Below are positions 17,545 through 29,028 of a stretch of DNA of 64,000 nt, in pieces. Position 1 is the stretch's first letter. Each line of letters opens with the position of its first letter. The notes below the pieces were generated by a model. That model was not told the origin of the DNA. It ran no database searches and saw only the letters and a program-made list of their open reading frames with translations. Source of the DNA: Gammaproteobacteria bacterium RIFOXYD12_FULL_61_37 (GTDB taxonomy: Bacteria > Pseudomonadota > Gammaproteobacteria > Chromatiales > Chromatiaceae); the NCBI GenBank assembly GCA_001801995.1, contig MGZB01000044.1:1-64000 (forward strand), in the 5' to 3' direction. The position numbers were made by a program, and so were the translations under genes.

Positions 17545-18636
17545 TCATGGCGCCCTGGATTGAATGATTCCCCCGCCGAGGCAGTCGTCGCCTTGGTAGA
17601 AGACGATCGACTGGCCGGGGGTGACGGCCCTCTGGCTCTGATCGAAACGCACGAGGCAGCGGCCGGGGTCGTCCGCAACGGGCTGGAAGGCACATGCCTG
17701 TAAGGGCTGGCGATGGCGGATGCGGGCCTGGCAACTGAACCGGATGCCGGGCGGGGCGCCCGCCACCCAGTGCAGATCGGCGGCGGTCAGGGCCGAGGAG
17801 AGCAACAGGGGGTGGTCGTGCGCCTGGGCCACGACGAGCCGGTTGCGTTCCAGGTCCTTGTCCACCACGTACCAGGGCGCCTCCTTGCCGGCGGCCTGAC
17901 CACCGATGCCCATCCCCTTGCGCTGGCCCAGGGTGTAGTACATCAGCCCCTGGTGCTCGCCCAGCTCGACACCCTCCGGCGTGACGATGGGACCGGGGTT
18001 CGCGGGGAGATAGCGCTTGAGAAAATCGCTGAAACGGCGTTCGCCGATGAAGCAGATGCCGGTGCTGTCCTTGCGTTGAAAGTTGGGCAGACCGGCCTCG
18101 CGCGCCAGTTCCCGCACCGCTTTCTTGTGCAATCCGCCCAGGGGAAACAGGGACCGCGACAGGGCCGCCTGGCCGACCATATAGAGGAAATAGGTCTGGT
18201 CCTTCTCCTCGTCCGCTGCCCGCTGGAGCCGGGTCCCGCCAGGTTCATGGCTCAGCCGCGCGTAGTGGCCGGTGGCGATGAAGTCGGCCCCCCGCTCCAG
18301 GGCATGGTCGAGAAAGGCGCGGAACTTGATCTCCCGGTTGCAGAGGACATCGGGATTGGGGGTGCGCCCGGCGCGGTATTCGGCCAGGAAGTGCTCAAAT
18401 ACCCGGTCCCAGTATTCGGCGGAGAAGTTGACCGTCGCCAGAGGGATATCGAGCCGTTCGGCCACGGCGCGGGCCTCCTTGAGATCCTCGGCGGCGGCGC
18501 AGTAGCTCTCGGCGTCGTCCTCCTCCCAGTTCTTCATGAACAGCCCGGAGACCGCCCAGCCCTCCCGCTTCAGCAACAGGGCGGCAACGGCGGAATCGAC
18601 GCCACCGGACAGGCCGACGACCACAGACCCGGTCAT
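17545..18636 (-). CDS. mnmA: tRNA-specific 2-thiouridylase MnmA
   Basis: From the ATG at 18636 the protein is 363 residues and begins [20 protein letters not shown], with the SGGVDS PP-loop. It then shows FMKNWEEDD, the catalytic Cys in [12 protein letters not shown] and the second Cys in [12 protein letters not shown]. MnmA thiolates U34 of Lys, Glu and Gln tRNAs. A longer in-frame extension exists, but this start matches the family and overlaps the preceding stop by 4 bp. Conserved order nudJ-x-mnmA-hflD. Confidence 0.96.
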   Translation of the reverse strand: MTGSVVVGLSGGVDSAVAALLLKREGWAVSGLFMKNWEEDDAESYCAAAEDLKEARAVAERLDIPLATVNFSAEYWDRVFEHFLAEYRAGRTPNPDVLCNREIKFRAFLDHALERGADFIATGHYARLSHEPGGTRLQRAADEEKDQTYFLYMVGQAALSRSLFPLGGLHKKAVRELAREAGLPNFQRKDSTGICFIGERRFSDFLKRYLPANPGPIVTPEGVELGEHQGLMYYTLGQRKGMGIGGQAAGKEAPWYVVDKDLERNRLVVAQAHDHPLLLSSALTAADLHWVAGAPPGIRFSCQARIRHRQPLQACAFQPVADDPGRCLVRFDQSQRAVTPGQSIVFYQGDDCLGGGIIQSRAP

Positions 18637-19262
18637 TGCGGGCGGTATTGCTTGAATTCGGGCGGATGCCAGCCGCGCCACCACTCATCGACCGGGAGGA
18701 CTTCCGGCTCCACCCCGTTGTCATGGAACCAGGAATCCACGGCGTAATCGATCTTGCTCTGCTTGTCGCGCACCACGGCGGTGGTATGGGGCAGGCCCAT
18801 GATGAACCAGCCGCGCGTGGAGGTCTCCTGCACACTGTGGAACCGGAACAGCCCATCCTGTTCCATTAGGGTCAGATAGGTGGTGGTGTCGGTGGACTCG
18901 TCGATGCAATCCTGCTGGTTGCCTTCGGCAAGGGCGCCCTTGAAATTCATGCTCTTGTCGTTTTGGGTATTGATGAGGGGGCCGACGATGACCTCCATCA
19001 GGCCGATCGCCTTGGCGATGCGTTTGCGCTCCTCGGCCGGGTCCTTGGGCGGGGGCGAGAACTGATCGCGTATCCGCTGCCAGTCGGGCTCGCTGACGCC
19101 GATGATCGCCGTCTCCGCGCAACTGTGATTGAAACAGACCGAGAACCGGCCCGGCTTGGGCGGATTTACCCATTCGCGCGGCGTGTCATCGGGGAAGAAG
19201 CCAACGGCTCCGGCCAAACCGGGGAGCAGCATCAGCAGGAAAGCGCTGTCAGTCCATCTCAT
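18633..19262 (-). CDS. Secreted protein of unknown function in the nudJ-mnmA operon
   Basis: I do not recognise this 209-residue protein. It has a signal peptide ([16 protein letters not shown], cleavage near residue 19) and three or four cysteines in the mature part ([16 protein letters not shown] and NQQDCIDES), suggesting disulfides. Aromatic-rich segments follow ([26 protein letters not shown]). It overlaps nudJ by 14 bp and mnmA by 4 bp, so it is tightly coupled in translation to tRNA-modification genes although it should act outside the cytoplasm. Confidence 0.75.
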   Translation of the reverse strand: MRWTDSAFLLMLLPGLAGAVGFFPDDTPREWVNPPKPGRFSVCFNHSCAETAIIGVSEPDWQRIRDQFSPPPKDPAEERKRIAKAIGLMEVIVGPLINTQNDKSMNFKGALAEGNQQDCIDESTDTTTYLTLMEQDGLFRFHSVQETSTRGWFIMGLPHTTAVVRDKQSKIDYAVDSWFHDNGVEPEVLPVDEWWRGWHPPEFKQYRPQ

Positions 19263-19695
19263 TGATCAACTCCAGGGGATAGTTTTGTCCGCTCAGATAG
19301 TCCTCAAGGCAACGCAACACCATGGGGCTGCGGAGCCGGAAACGCCCCGAACGGGCCTCATCCGGCGTCAGCCAGAGGGCCTCGATGACGCCATCGTCCA
19401 GCGGCTGATCCGGCCGGTGATCGTCCACCTGGCCATGAAAGCAGTAACGGACATAGGTTGGACCCTGCGTGGGAATGCGCCAGCGGTAGACCCCCACCAG
19501 TCCCTGGGGCTGGAAGCGCCAAGCCGTCTCCTCGCGGGTCTCGCGGATGGCGGCCTGGATGAAGTGCTCGTTCTCCTCCAGATGACCGGCCGGCTGGTTG
19601 ATGACCTGCCGGCCCTTGACCCACTCCAACACGAACAGGAAGCGGCCCTCTCTCTCGGCGATCACGGCAACGGTAGTTCTGGGTGTCCATGGCAT
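19249..19695 (-). CDS. nudJ: Nudix phosphatase NudJ
   Basis: The 148-residue protein has a complete Nudix box: [20 protein letters not shown], with the Gx5Ex7REUxEExGU spacing (Trp in place of the last hydrophobic). NudJ homologs hydrolyse thiamin pyrophosphate intermediates and nucleoside di- or triphosphates. The start [15 protein letters not shown] and [11 protein letters not shown] match the family. It heads the operon that continues to mnmA and hflD, the same order as in enterics. Confidence 0.92.
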   Translation of the reverse strand: MPWTPRTTVAVIAEREGRFLFVLEWVKGRQVINQPAGHLEENEHFIQAAIRETREETAWRFQPQGLVGVYRWRIPTQGPTYVRYCFHGQVDDHRPDQPLDDGVIEALWLTPDEARSGRFRLRSPMVLRCLEDYLSGQNYPLELINEMD

Positions 19696-19912
19696 AGCCC
19701 GGCGATTCTATCTTACTCGCGGCGGCTTGGGCGAGGTGGAGGGGGCTGTCTGGAGGGGCTGTCCAAAAACTGGCAGACATAGAACACTGGAGTCTCGATT
19801 CTTTCAGGGTAACCCTGCTACAGCATGGACAAATGGCCTCGCAGATTTTTTTGCCTTCGCCTTTTATGGCATCATTGGCCCTTTCCAGAGCCATCGGTTT
19901 TTCTACTTCCCT

Positions 19913-22537
<2,625 letters not shown>

Positions 22538-22753
22538 TTGAAAATCCCACCCAACTAGCGCAAAGCAATGCTCCCGCTCTTGCCCCTTTTCGAAGGGGCG
22601 GCAGAGGGGACTCGACACAGCGGGGGATAGGTTGCACCGTTGTTCTTCACTCGCAACAACCTGGGTCCACAGAGGGAGATCCTCTCCAGGATGTTTGCTG
22701 TAGGCACAGGAGTTTTCTGGGGAAAAACCACAGCCTTTTCCGATGCCAGGGCC

Positions 22754-22824
22754 GTAGGATGCGGTGAGGCACGAACCGCATCATTCGCGGTGTCCGGTGC
22801 GGTTCGTGCCTCACCGCACCCTAC
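22754..22824. repeat. GTAGG...CCTAC hairpin repeat, copy 3
   Basis: Arms GTAGGATGCGGTGAGGCACG and its near-complement ending in GCACCCTAC give a long stem around ATTCGCGG. The same arm sequence recurs at 47873 inside the CRISPR array end. Confidence 0.75.
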
Positions 22825-22825
22825 G

Positions 22826-22887
22826 GGCCAACTCATTGCTTCACTCGACCAAAAACCGCTGCGCGGTTTTCGTCGGGTGAGCTAGGC
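22826..22887 (+). repeat. attC-like site upstream of the Eco29kI-like genes
   Basis: GGCCAAC at 22826-22832 and GCTAGGC at 22881-22887 bracket an imperfect palindrome: TCACTCGACCAAAAACCGC pairs with GCGGTTTTCGTCGGGTGA with one extra base on one arm, the kind of bulge attC sites use for strand choice. The outer boxes are degenerate (GCTAGGC against GTTRRRY). GCTAGGC is one mismatch from the complement of GCCTAAC at the downstream site, which supports a cassette reading. Confidence 0.45.
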
Positions 22888-22958
22888 ATGGGCGTCAGCT
22901 TCAACATAACCACCATGCCATGAGAAAATCTACCCCACCTGTTTGGAAATAGTGCCGC

Positions 22959-23606
22959 ATGAAACCACAAGCATTTGATCGCAGTAAGCATGTTTATAAA
23001 AACGATGCCTTTGCAGAATTGGTCAAAGATGCAGTCAGATTCTTTAATGGCACGCCTGTCCACACACTTCCCCCGCCAGAATCTTTTCTTGGAACAGGCG
23101 TGTACGCACTCTACTACACAGGTGGCAACTCTCTGTACAAGCGATACGCCGAGCTAAATCGCCTTGCATATGGCTATCCCATCTATGTGGGCAAAGCTGT
23201 TCCCAAAGGATGGCGGCAAGCCCGTTCATCTGACAATGCACTAAACCAGTCTCGTGAACTCATCGGTCGCCTGCGAGAGCACGGAAGGAGCATTACCCAC
23301 AGTGCAGACCTATTGCTTGAAGATTTTATGTGTCGCTTCGTCATTTTTGAAGAGGAAGGCTCCGACATGATCAGCACAATTGAAGCTGCCCTCATCAAAC
23401 TAAATAAGCCACTCTGGAATACTGCCGTTGATGGGTTTGGCAATCACGACCCCGGAAGCGGTCGATACGAGCAAGCCAAGTCAGATTGGGATGTTATCCA
23501 CGAGGGCAGAGCTTGGGCGAATAAGTGCAATGGAGCGCATGCAGGAAAAAACGTCATAGTTTCCAAAATACGACTTCATCTGAAGCGCTTGGGGTCTTCG
23601 CGATGA
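22959..23606 (+). CDS. Eco29kI-family type II restriction endonuclease (GIY-YIG)
   Basis: The 215-residue protein has a GIY-YIG nuclease core: GVYALYYTGG near residues 48-57 and YPIYVGKAVPKGWRQAR near 75-91, with a catalytic Arg and a later Glu in STIEAALIKLNKPLWN. This arrangement is that of Eco29kI, which cuts CCGCGG. The AT-richer base use contrasts with alaS. The stop overlaps the methyltransferase start (ATGA), forming a restriction-modification pair. Target specificity is inferred from family only. Confidence 0.85.
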   Translation: MKPQAFDRSKHVYKNDAFAELVKDAVRFFNGTPVHTLPPPESFLGTGVYALYYTGGNSLYKRYAELNRLAYGYPIYVGKAVPKGWRQARSSDNALNQSRELIGRLREHGRSITHSADLLLEDFMCRFVIFEEEGSDMISTIEAALIKLNKPLWNTAVDGFGNHDPGSGRYEQAKSDWDVIHEGRAWANKCNGAHAGKNVIVSKIRLHLKRLGSSR

Positions 23607-24742
23607 AAACCCTTGAAATATTTTCAGGCGCTGGCGGGTTGGCTAAAGGCTTGGAGTTGGCCGGTTTTGAGCATGCAGCCTTTGTTGAGCTTAATAGGCA
23701 TGCTTGTTCTTCACTCTCTGAAAATTTTGACTCGGCGCGAGTTTTCTTTGGCGATATAAAAGACTTCGATTTAGATACCCTTGAGCAAGTTGATATCGTT
23801 GCGGGTGGCCCGCCATGCCAACCGTTTTCATTAGGTGGCAAACACAGGGCGAATCAAGATAGCCGGGACATGTTTCCCTACGCTATACGCGCAATTGAAC
23901 GGCTCGCACCTAAAGCATTTGTTTTTGAAAATGTAAAAGGCCTATTGCGCGAGACTTTTTCTGACTATTTTGAGTACATCATCCTTAGGCTAAGTTACCC
24001 GAATTTTGCGCCAAGTAAAAATGCAGATTGGGGAAGTCATCTTGACAAGCTTCGTACTATTGAAAATTGTTCCTATATTGGAAGAAAATACAACGTTCAG
24101 TACAAGCTATTAAATGCCGCAGATTTTGGGGTGCCACAAACCCGGGAGCGGGTTGTCATCGTAGGCACACGATCCGACCTCAAATTGTCTTGGTCATTCC
24201 CCGTAGAAACACACTCGGAAGATCGGCTTCTTTGGGATATGTACGTAACGGGCGAATACTGGGACCGCCACAAAGTGGCTAAGTCAGCGCAGCCTGTTTT
24301 AGATGTGCTACTGAAAGAAAAGATATCTCGGCTTGAAGATAAATATGGAATGTTTGAACCCGAGTTACTGCCGTGGAAAACAGTACGGGATGTTTTATCT
24401 GATACACCAGGCCCAGAGTCAGATCACGGAATAATCGACCACATATTTCGAGATGGTGCGCGTACCTATCCCGGGCATACAGGAAGTGACTTCGATTGGC
24501 CGTCAAAAACAATTAAGGCCGGAGGGCATGGCGTGCCCGGCGGGGAAAATATGATCCGTTTCAACGATGGGAGCGTTCGATATCTCACTACATTTGAGGC
24601 GAAACGGATACAAACATTCCCCGATGACTTTGTTATTAAAGGCGCATGGGGTGAGGCCATGCGCCAAATCGGAAATGCGGTTCCTGTGTTGCTTGCAGAA
24701 AAGATAGGTCGTGAGTTAGCAAAGAAACTAAAAGACGCCTAA
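23603..24742 (+). CDS. DNA (cytosine-5) methyltransferase, partner of the Eco29kI-like enzyme
   Basis: The 379-residue enzyme has motif I FSGAGGLAKGLELAG at residues 6-20, motif IV GGPPCQPFS with the catalytic Cys, motif VI ENVKGL, motif VIII QTRERVVIVG and motif X QIGNAVP. It protects sites cut by the upstream nuclease. ATG at 23603 is chosen because the protein then starts MKTLEIFSGAGG, as in the family, and couples to the preceding stop. The TAA stop is part of GCCTAAC, the left box of an attC-like site. Confidence 0.93.
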   Translation: MKTLEIFSGAGGLAKGLELAGFEHAAFVELNRHACSSLSENFDSARVFFGDIKDFDLDTLEQVDIVAGGPPCQPFSLGGKHRANQDSRDMFPYAIRAIERLAPKAFVFENVKGLLRETFSDYFEYIILRLSYPNFAPSKNADWGSHLDKLRTIENCSYIGRKYNVQYKLLNAADFGVPQTRERVVIVGTRSDLKLSWSFPVETHSEDRLLWDMYVTGEYWDRHKVAKSAQPVLDVLLKEKISRLEDKYGMFEPELLPWKTVRDVLSDTPGPESDHGIIDHIFRDGARTYPGHTGSDFDWPSKTIKAGGHGVPGGENMIRFNDGSVRYLTTFEAKRIQTFPDDFVIKGAWGEAMRQIGNAVPVLLAEKIGRELAKKLKDA

Positions 24743-24799
24743 CGAATAAGGTTAGATCGTGCGAGCGAAGCGAGCCACGATCTGAACCGATTGTTGGAC
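24737..24799 (+). repeat. attC-like recombination site behind the methyltransferase
   Basis: GCCTAAC (24737-24743, RYYYAAC) and GTTGGAC (24793-24799, GTTRRRY) flank a 63-bp site. Internal arms GGTTAGATCGTG and CACGATCTGAACC pair with one extra unpaired base, the extrahelical-base signature of attC. The loop is GCGAGCGAAGCGAGC-like. Twenty-five bases are shared with the truncated site behind brnA. No integrase or attI is present. Confidence 0.68.
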
Positions 24800-25305
24800 G
24801 AGCCCGCTGATCTCGAAGAGTGAGGCGGGCTATGGAAATAGCTTTTTGGGTTTTTCAGGCCGAGAAGCTCGTGTGGAACGGTGGGCCTCGATAGGACCGC
24901 CTTTGCGGCGGCGAGAAGCACAAAATGGGCACTGTATCGTCCCTGAGGGGCAAATCAAAGACAAGCCGCTCCCTCAGCGCACCAAGGCACTGATTGCCTG
25001 GGGCCGGTGAGCCGATGCCATCACATAGCCAAGGCCCCCGCGACCGCCTCGACCGACGCATGCCCCGTTGGCGTCGGCTGAATACCCGTTCGCACGATCC
25101 GCAATTCACCGCCACAGCAAGGGCAAACCAAGGGTGGTCTCAACCAATGGGGTCAGACTCGATTGATTTCTTCCTGAAGTTTCTATGCTGCGCATCCCGC
25201 CAGAGGTCCGTGGCGCGGCGCCTAAGGGCAGAAAGGGCCACCCATTAGCCGCCTCTGCGCAAGGGCAGCGAGGTTGGGCTTCGTACCCAGCCCAACCGCG
25301 CTTCA
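24800..25305. other. Decayed mobile-element DNA with no intact gene
   Basis: The rest of the 563-bp gap up to 25305 has a hairpin (AGCCCGC...GCGGGCT, about 24801-24830), a minus-strand transposase-like remnant (about 25021-25137) and a small hairpin GGTTGGGCT...AGCCCAACC at 25272-25297. The 23 bases just past the attC-like site recur in inverse orientation at about 102-124. Confidence 0.5.
25021..25137 (-). pseudogene. Possible transposase C-terminal remnant with zinc-ribbon motif
   Basis: One minus-strand frame reads VCPCCGGELRIVRTGIQP and ends at TGA (25021-25023). A CPxCGG zinc-binding motif near a C-terminus is common in IS91-type and some other transposases. Only about 35 residues are readable and no start is evident, so the family is uncertain. 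Confidence 0.35.
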
Positions 25306-25590
25306 GTGAGGTCGCAAACGTTGATTGATGTCATTGCTGTCCGCACCTGCCCCGACTTTCAGCTCGATCTGGTATTCAAGAACGGCGAGCGTCGCAAATT
25401 TGATATGCGCCCCCTGCTTACGCTGAAGCCTTGGGATCGTATTGCCGCGCCAGCCGTGTTTGAACGGGTGCGTGTCGATTACGGTACGGTGGTCTGGCCG
25501 GGTGAGATCGATATTGCCCCTGAAACGCTTTACGACGATTCGGTGCCGGAAGGGCCGGAAATCGAATCACTTGGGCCGGAACAACCATAA
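25306..25590 (+). CDS. DUF2442 domain protein
   Basis: The 94-residue protein has the DUF2442 pattern: LDLVFKNGERRKFDMRPLL in the middle and WPGEIDIAPETLYDDS at the end. These small proteins often accompany DUF4160 proteins in toxin-antitoxin-like pairs; no DUF4160 gene is visible here, so this may be an orphan partner left by deletion. The start is GTG at 25306 or TTG at 25321. Confidence 0.75.
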   Translation: MRSQTLIDVIAVRTCPDFQLDLVFKNGERRKFDMRPLLTLKPWDRIAAPAVFERVRVDYGTVVWPGEIDIAPETLYDDSVPEGPEIESLGPEQP

Positions 25591-25699
25591 ACACCCGGCC
25601 GCCCTATCCACGCAGGACCAATGGGATAGGCGGGTGCAGCGCTTTTCTTTGGGCCAGTCAATGGGTGACGGTAACCCGGCGCGGTTGTAAGGCCAGCGT

Positions 25700-26182
25700 T
25701 CACTTGGCCTTGCCCATAATCTCCTCCAACTGCTTGTTGCGCTGTTCCGACTGTTGCTTGATCTTGTGGGCCTCGTCGAACAGCCGCTTGATCTGGTCGG
25801 GCGAATAGGGGGAGGGCAGGCTGGTCGCCGTGGCCTCCTGGGCAGGTTTCTGCTGGGGTTGCGGGGGCGGCACCTTCACGCCGGGGATGAGGTTGGTGTT
25901 CGGATTGACCTCGACGGTTTCCAGTTGGGCAGTATGGCCTTTCGGCGGCTGGTCGCTGAAATGGAGATTGCCTTTGGCATCGTGCCATTTGTAGAAGGTC
26001 TGGTTATTGGAGGAGGAAGTGCCCCCCGCCGGTTTCAGCACGGGGAGACTGGGCGCCTCCAGCTTCGGCCATTTCAGATTCCCCAGGCTCAACAAGGGCT
26101 TGCCTCCCGGCATGAACGGGGTGAAGGGCAAGGCCGCCGCCAGCACGAGAAGGGTCAGCATGAGTTTGATCAGCAGTTTCAC
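25700..26182 (-). CDS. DUF4124 domain-containing exported protein
   Basis: The 160-residue product has an N-terminal hydrophobic signal or anchor (LIKLMLTLLVLAAALPF), a DUF4124 block YKWHDAKGNLHFSDQPP at about residues 64-80, a Pro/Gln-rich linker and a charged C-terminal helix with IKQQSEQRNKQLEEIM. DUF4124 proteins sit in the periplasm with unknown role. It is divergent from sfsA across 47 bp. Confidence 0.78.
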   Translation of the reverse strand: MKLLIKLMLTLLVLAAALPFTPFMPGGKPLLSLGNLKWPKLEAPSLPVLKPAGGTSSSNNQTFYKWHDAKGNLHFSDQPPKGHTAQLETVEVNPNTNLIPGVKVPPPQPQQKPAQEATATSLPSPYSPDQIKRLFDEAHKIKQQSEQRNKQLEEIMGKAK

Positions 26183-26229
26183 AGTGGGTCTCCCTGGGAT
26201 TGCCAGCCCATTGATTAAAGTTCAGATCC

Positions 26230-26934
26230 ATGCGCTTTGAAAGCCCTCTCATCGCAGGGACCCTGCTCAAGCGATACAAACGCTTCCTGGCCGATGTCCG
26301 TTTGGACGACGGTGCCATCGTCACCGCCCACACCCCCAACACCGGCTCCATGCGCGGCTGCGCCGAGCCCGGCAGCCGGGTCTGGCTGCGCGACAGCGGT
26401 AATCCGGCCCGCAAATATCCTCTCTCCTGGGAACTGGTGCAGACGGCCGCCGGGGTGATGGCGGGCATCAATACCGGCCTTGCCAACCATTTGGTGCGCG
26501 AGGGGATAGAGAACGGCGTCATCCGGGAGTTGGCGGGGTATGACCGAATCCGCCCAGAGGTGAGCTACGGCGTGAACAGCCGCATCGATCTGCTGTTGCA
26601 GGGCGGTGGCAGGCCCGGCTGCTATCTGGAGGTAAAGAACGTCACCCTGGCGGAAGCGGGCACCGCCTATTTCCCCGACGCCGTCACCACCCGTGGCGCC
26701 AAGCACTTGCGGGAACTGACCGCCATGGTCGAGGCGGGGCATCGCGCCGTCATCTTCTTCTGCGTCCAGCGGGGTGATGCGGAGGAGGTCCGTCCGGCCG
26801 ACGCCATCGATCCGGCCTATGGCCAGGCCCTCCGGGATGCCCTCTCCCGAGGGGTCGAGGCCCTGGCATACCGCGCCATCCCGTCTATTATGGAGATAGC
26901 GCTGAGCTGCCCGCTTCCGGTATTGGTTTCCTGA
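26230..26934 (+). CDS. sfsA: Sugar fermentation stimulation protein homolog SfsA
   Basis: The 234-residue protein matches SfsA over its length: LKRYKRFLADVRLDDG, AHTPNTGSMRGCAEPGS, a nuclease-like core YLEVKNVTLAE and FPDAVTTRGAKHLREL, then VIFFCVQRGDAEEVRPA. SfsA binds DNA and has a PD-(D/E)xK-like fold; its role is poorly defined. The start codon follows the divergent DUF4124 gene closely. Confidence 0.95.
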   Translation: MRFESPLIAGTLLKRYKRFLADVRLDDGAIVTAHTPNTGSMRGCAEPGSRVWLRDSGNPARKYPLSWELVQTAAGVMAGINTGLANHLVREGIENGVIRELAGYDRIRPEVSYGVNSRIDLLLQGGGRPGCYLEVKNVTLAEAGTAYFPDAVTTRGAKHLRELTAMVEAGHRAVIFFCVQRGDAEEVRPADAIDPAYGQALRDALSRGVEALAYRAIPSIMEIALSCPLPVLVS

Positions 26935-26982
26935 TCAACTCCGGGGTCCCTGAACCCTTACCCGCCCTTCTTCTTTGAGGTC

Positions 26983-27441
26983 ATGCCGATGAAACAGGGT
27001 CTCTTGCTACTGATGCTGTGGGCGGTTGCCGTCGTCCAGGCCGCCGAGGTCGGCCCCTGCGGCGACCTGAACCGCATCGACTTCCTGGCCGGCAATCCTC
27101 GGACCTTCGCCAACGGCTCGATCCGGGTCGCCGCAGTGGATACCTACGGCGAACCGGTCTGTTGCAGTTATCACCTGCTGGTCTTCATCCCGGAGCAGGA
27201 AATCGGCTCCCAATGCTTCGCCGTCAGCCAAGAATCCGCCTCTTCGGAGGCGGGTTCGGCGCGTGGATTCTTCTCCCTCAACGTCGAAGGCATCCAGGCC
27301 AACTACGATCCCGAACGCGGACTATTATTGAAGGTTCCTTATTCGCTCTACGAGGAGAGCGGCAAAGGCGTGCCAGGGACGGCACTGGTGCGGATCAATC
27401 AGAAGGGCAGCGGAAGTGTGACAGTAGAACGAGCAAGGTAG
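26983..27441 (+). CDS. Secreted protein of unknown function
   Basis: I do not recognise this 152-residue protein. It has a signal peptide (LLLLMLWAVAVVQAAE, cleavage near residue 21) and a mature part with four cysteines, two of them adjacent (EPVCCSYHL). Beta-rich segments such as GSIRVAAVDTYGEPV suggest a small periplasmic or surface protein. It follows sfsA by 48 bp on the same strand. A second in-frame ATG lies two codons downstream. Confidence 0.65.
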   Translation: MPMKQGLLLLMLWAVAVVQAAEVGPCGDLNRIDFLAGNPRTFANGSIRVAAVDTYGEPVCCSYHLLVFIPEQEIGSQCFAVSQESASSEAGSARGFFSLNVEGIQANYDPERGLLLKVPYSLYEESGKGVPGTALVRINQKGSGSVTVERAR

Positions 27442-27452
27442 AGAAAACTTCA

Positions 27453-27586
27453 GGGCACCTCTAAAAATCCAATTTTCGTTGCCATGCTGTGTTGCTCACA
27501 AAAAATTACTCCTTACATATCAGTTGCGTCGCAATTTTTTGTTCGCGCCTTGCCTGGCTTAGAAACTTGAATTTTTAGAGGTGCCC
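27453..27586. mobile_element. MITE-like element with 20-bp terminal inverted repeats
   Basis: Ends GGGCACCTCTAAAAATCCAA and TTGAATTTTTAGAGGTGCCC are near-perfect inverted repeats of about 20 bp surrounding 94 bp with no coding potential. It is placed between two genes. Such ends resemble insertion-sequence termini, so a deletion derivative moved by a transposase elsewhere is likely. Confidence 0.6.
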
Positions 27587-27611
27587 TTCATACCATCGGG
27601 AGGATTGCGAT

Positions 27612-27866
27612 ATGAGAATGGATCTGGTCAGTCTTGTCCCCTTCGTCATCATCGGCGCCCTGGCCGGCTGGCTGGCGGGGCTGCTGATGAAAGGCCACGG
27701 CTTCGGCATCATCGGCAACGTCATCGTCGGTATCGTCGGCGCCTTTCTCGGCGGCTTCGTGTTTCATTATCTCGGCATCCACGTGGCGTCGGGCATGGCG
27801 GGAAACCTGTTCACCGCCTTCGTCGGGGCCGTGATATTGCTCTGGTTGGCCAAGTTGCTGTCCTGA
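27612..27866 (+). CDS. GlsB/YeaQ/YmgE family membrane protein
   Basis: The 84-residue protein has three glycine-rich membrane segments: VPFVIIGALAGWLAGLLMKG, GIIGNVIVGIVGAFLGGFVF and FTAFVGAVILLWLAKLLS. This is the transglycosylase-associated/GlsB family, linked to general stress responses. AGGATTGCGAT precedes the start, and the MITE-like element lies just upstream and could affect its promoter. Confidence 0.88.
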   Translation: MRMDLVSLVPFVIIGALAGWLAGLLMKGHGFGIIGNVIVGIVGAFLGGFVFHYLGIHVASGMAGNLFTAFVGAVILLWLAKLLS

Positions 27867-27969
27867 CTTGCGGTAACTGGTTTCCGGCTGCTGGCCGACT
27901 GCTATCACATAAGGAAGGGATTATGAGTTTGCACAAGAGGTAGTTGCAAAACCCACCACCCGAGCTGAA

Positions 27970-29028
27970 TTATTGCTGAAAAGCGGCCACCCGTTCCCTG
28001 GTATCGGGATGGGTGGAAAGGTAGTGGAACAGGGCGGGGGTGGCGGCGGGTTTGTCGCAGGCCTTGCCTGCGTCTTTCTTTCCCTGCTCGCAGAGGGATT
28101 GCTGTTCCAGCCGCAGCAGAATATCGGCGAAGTGCCTGGCGGGGATCTTGTGACGGTGCAGGTGGGCGAGGGCAAAGCTGTCCGCCTCCCGTTCGAAACC
28201 TCTCGAATAGCCCAGCTTGGTGAGCACCAGGGGCAGGCCGATACCCACGTCGGCGATGGAGGAAATGTCGCCGAAAACGAGCAGGCTGGCCAGGGTCAGC
28301 GCCGAATTCTGGATGGCCTGGCGGATGCCGTGGCGCGCCTCCAGGTGCCCCATCTCGTGGAGGAGTATGCCGGACAGTTCTTCATCCCTTTGCGCCAGTT
28401 TCACCAGCGCGTCGGTGAAGACCAGGGTGTCCGGCGGCAGGGCGAAGGCATTGGCGCCCAGGATCTCGCTGTCGCGAAAAAGGATGCGGGGCCTTTCCAG
28501 GCCCGAGGCGGTGATGAGTGCCTCGAAACCTTGCAGCAGCTCTTTTTGGCGTTCGTCCGGCAGGCGGGAGGGTTTCAGCCAGTCCCCCTCCATGAGGGAG
28601 AGGCTTTGCCGGTTGATCTGCCCCATGACCTCGCGGGGCAGGCGGTAGGCGATCCGCTCGGCGCTCCAGGGCAGGGCATAGGCGGCGAACCACCAGACGA
28701 AGGCCACGACCAGCAGAAGCGACAGCAGGATGTTGGGGTAGCTTGACTCCAGCCGGTGCAGGAGTCCGGCGAGGGGGGAGGGGGCGAGTACCGCGAGCAA
28801 CCGGTCGATACCGTCATTGTCGGCCGTTTCGAAGGCCGCGCCGGAGGCGAACTCGATGCGCCTGACTGTATCGCCCAGGCGGGGCGAGATCTCTACCTCA
28901 TCGGCCCGGACTATCGACAGAATGTCATCACCGGCCTTGAGGACAAGCCGGTGGTCCGCCAGGGCAAGACTGGCCTCGATCCTGCGGGAACTGGCGCCGT
29001 CGTAATACTGGCCCTGGACGGCGGTCAA
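27970..29028 (-). CDS. M48-family metallopeptidase (HtpX/Ste24-like), membrane-anchored
   Basis: The protein has a soluble N-terminal region, a membrane segment (NILLSLLLVVAFVWWFAAYAL) and the M48 catalytic motif LLHEMGHLEARHG (HExxH) with the distal GFEREADSFAL Glu. About 352 residues result if translation starts at TTG 29028, which overlaps the upstream TGA; the open frame runs further up but that part is antisense-like overlap with the DUF898 gene. Pairing with a YjgN/DUF898 protein is recurrent, suggesting joint membrane-protein handling. Confidence 0.78.
   Translation of the reverse strand: MTAVQGQYYDGASSRRIEASLALADHRLVLKAGDDILSIVRADEVEISPRLGDTVRRIEFASGAAFETADNDGIDRLLAVLAPSPLAGLLHRLESSYPNILLSLLLVVAFVWWFAAYALPWSAERIAYRLPREVMGQINRQSLSLMEGDWLKPSRLPDERQKELLQGFEALITASGLERPRILFRDSEILGANAFALPPDTLVFTDALVKLAQRDEELSGILLHEMGHLEARHGIRQAIQNSALTLASLLVFGDISSIADVGIGLPLVLTKLGYSRGFEREADSFALAHLHRHKIPARHFADILLRLEQQSLCEQGKKDAGKACDKPAATPALFHYLSTHPDTRERVAAFQQ

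Larger units (their letters stand above)
22538..22958. other. alaS to restriction-gene intergenic region
   Basis: This 421-bp gap contains no gene. It holds a 71-bp hairpin repeat (22754-22824) immediately followed by an attC-like site (22826-22887), then 71 bp of more AT-rich DNA with the likely promoter of the restriction genes. Confidence 0.6.

Noticed and set aside
24994-25248. 84-residue ORF behind the methyltransferase
   Set aside because: Arg/Pro-rich, no domain, and the opposite strand shows a decayed transposase-like motif instead.
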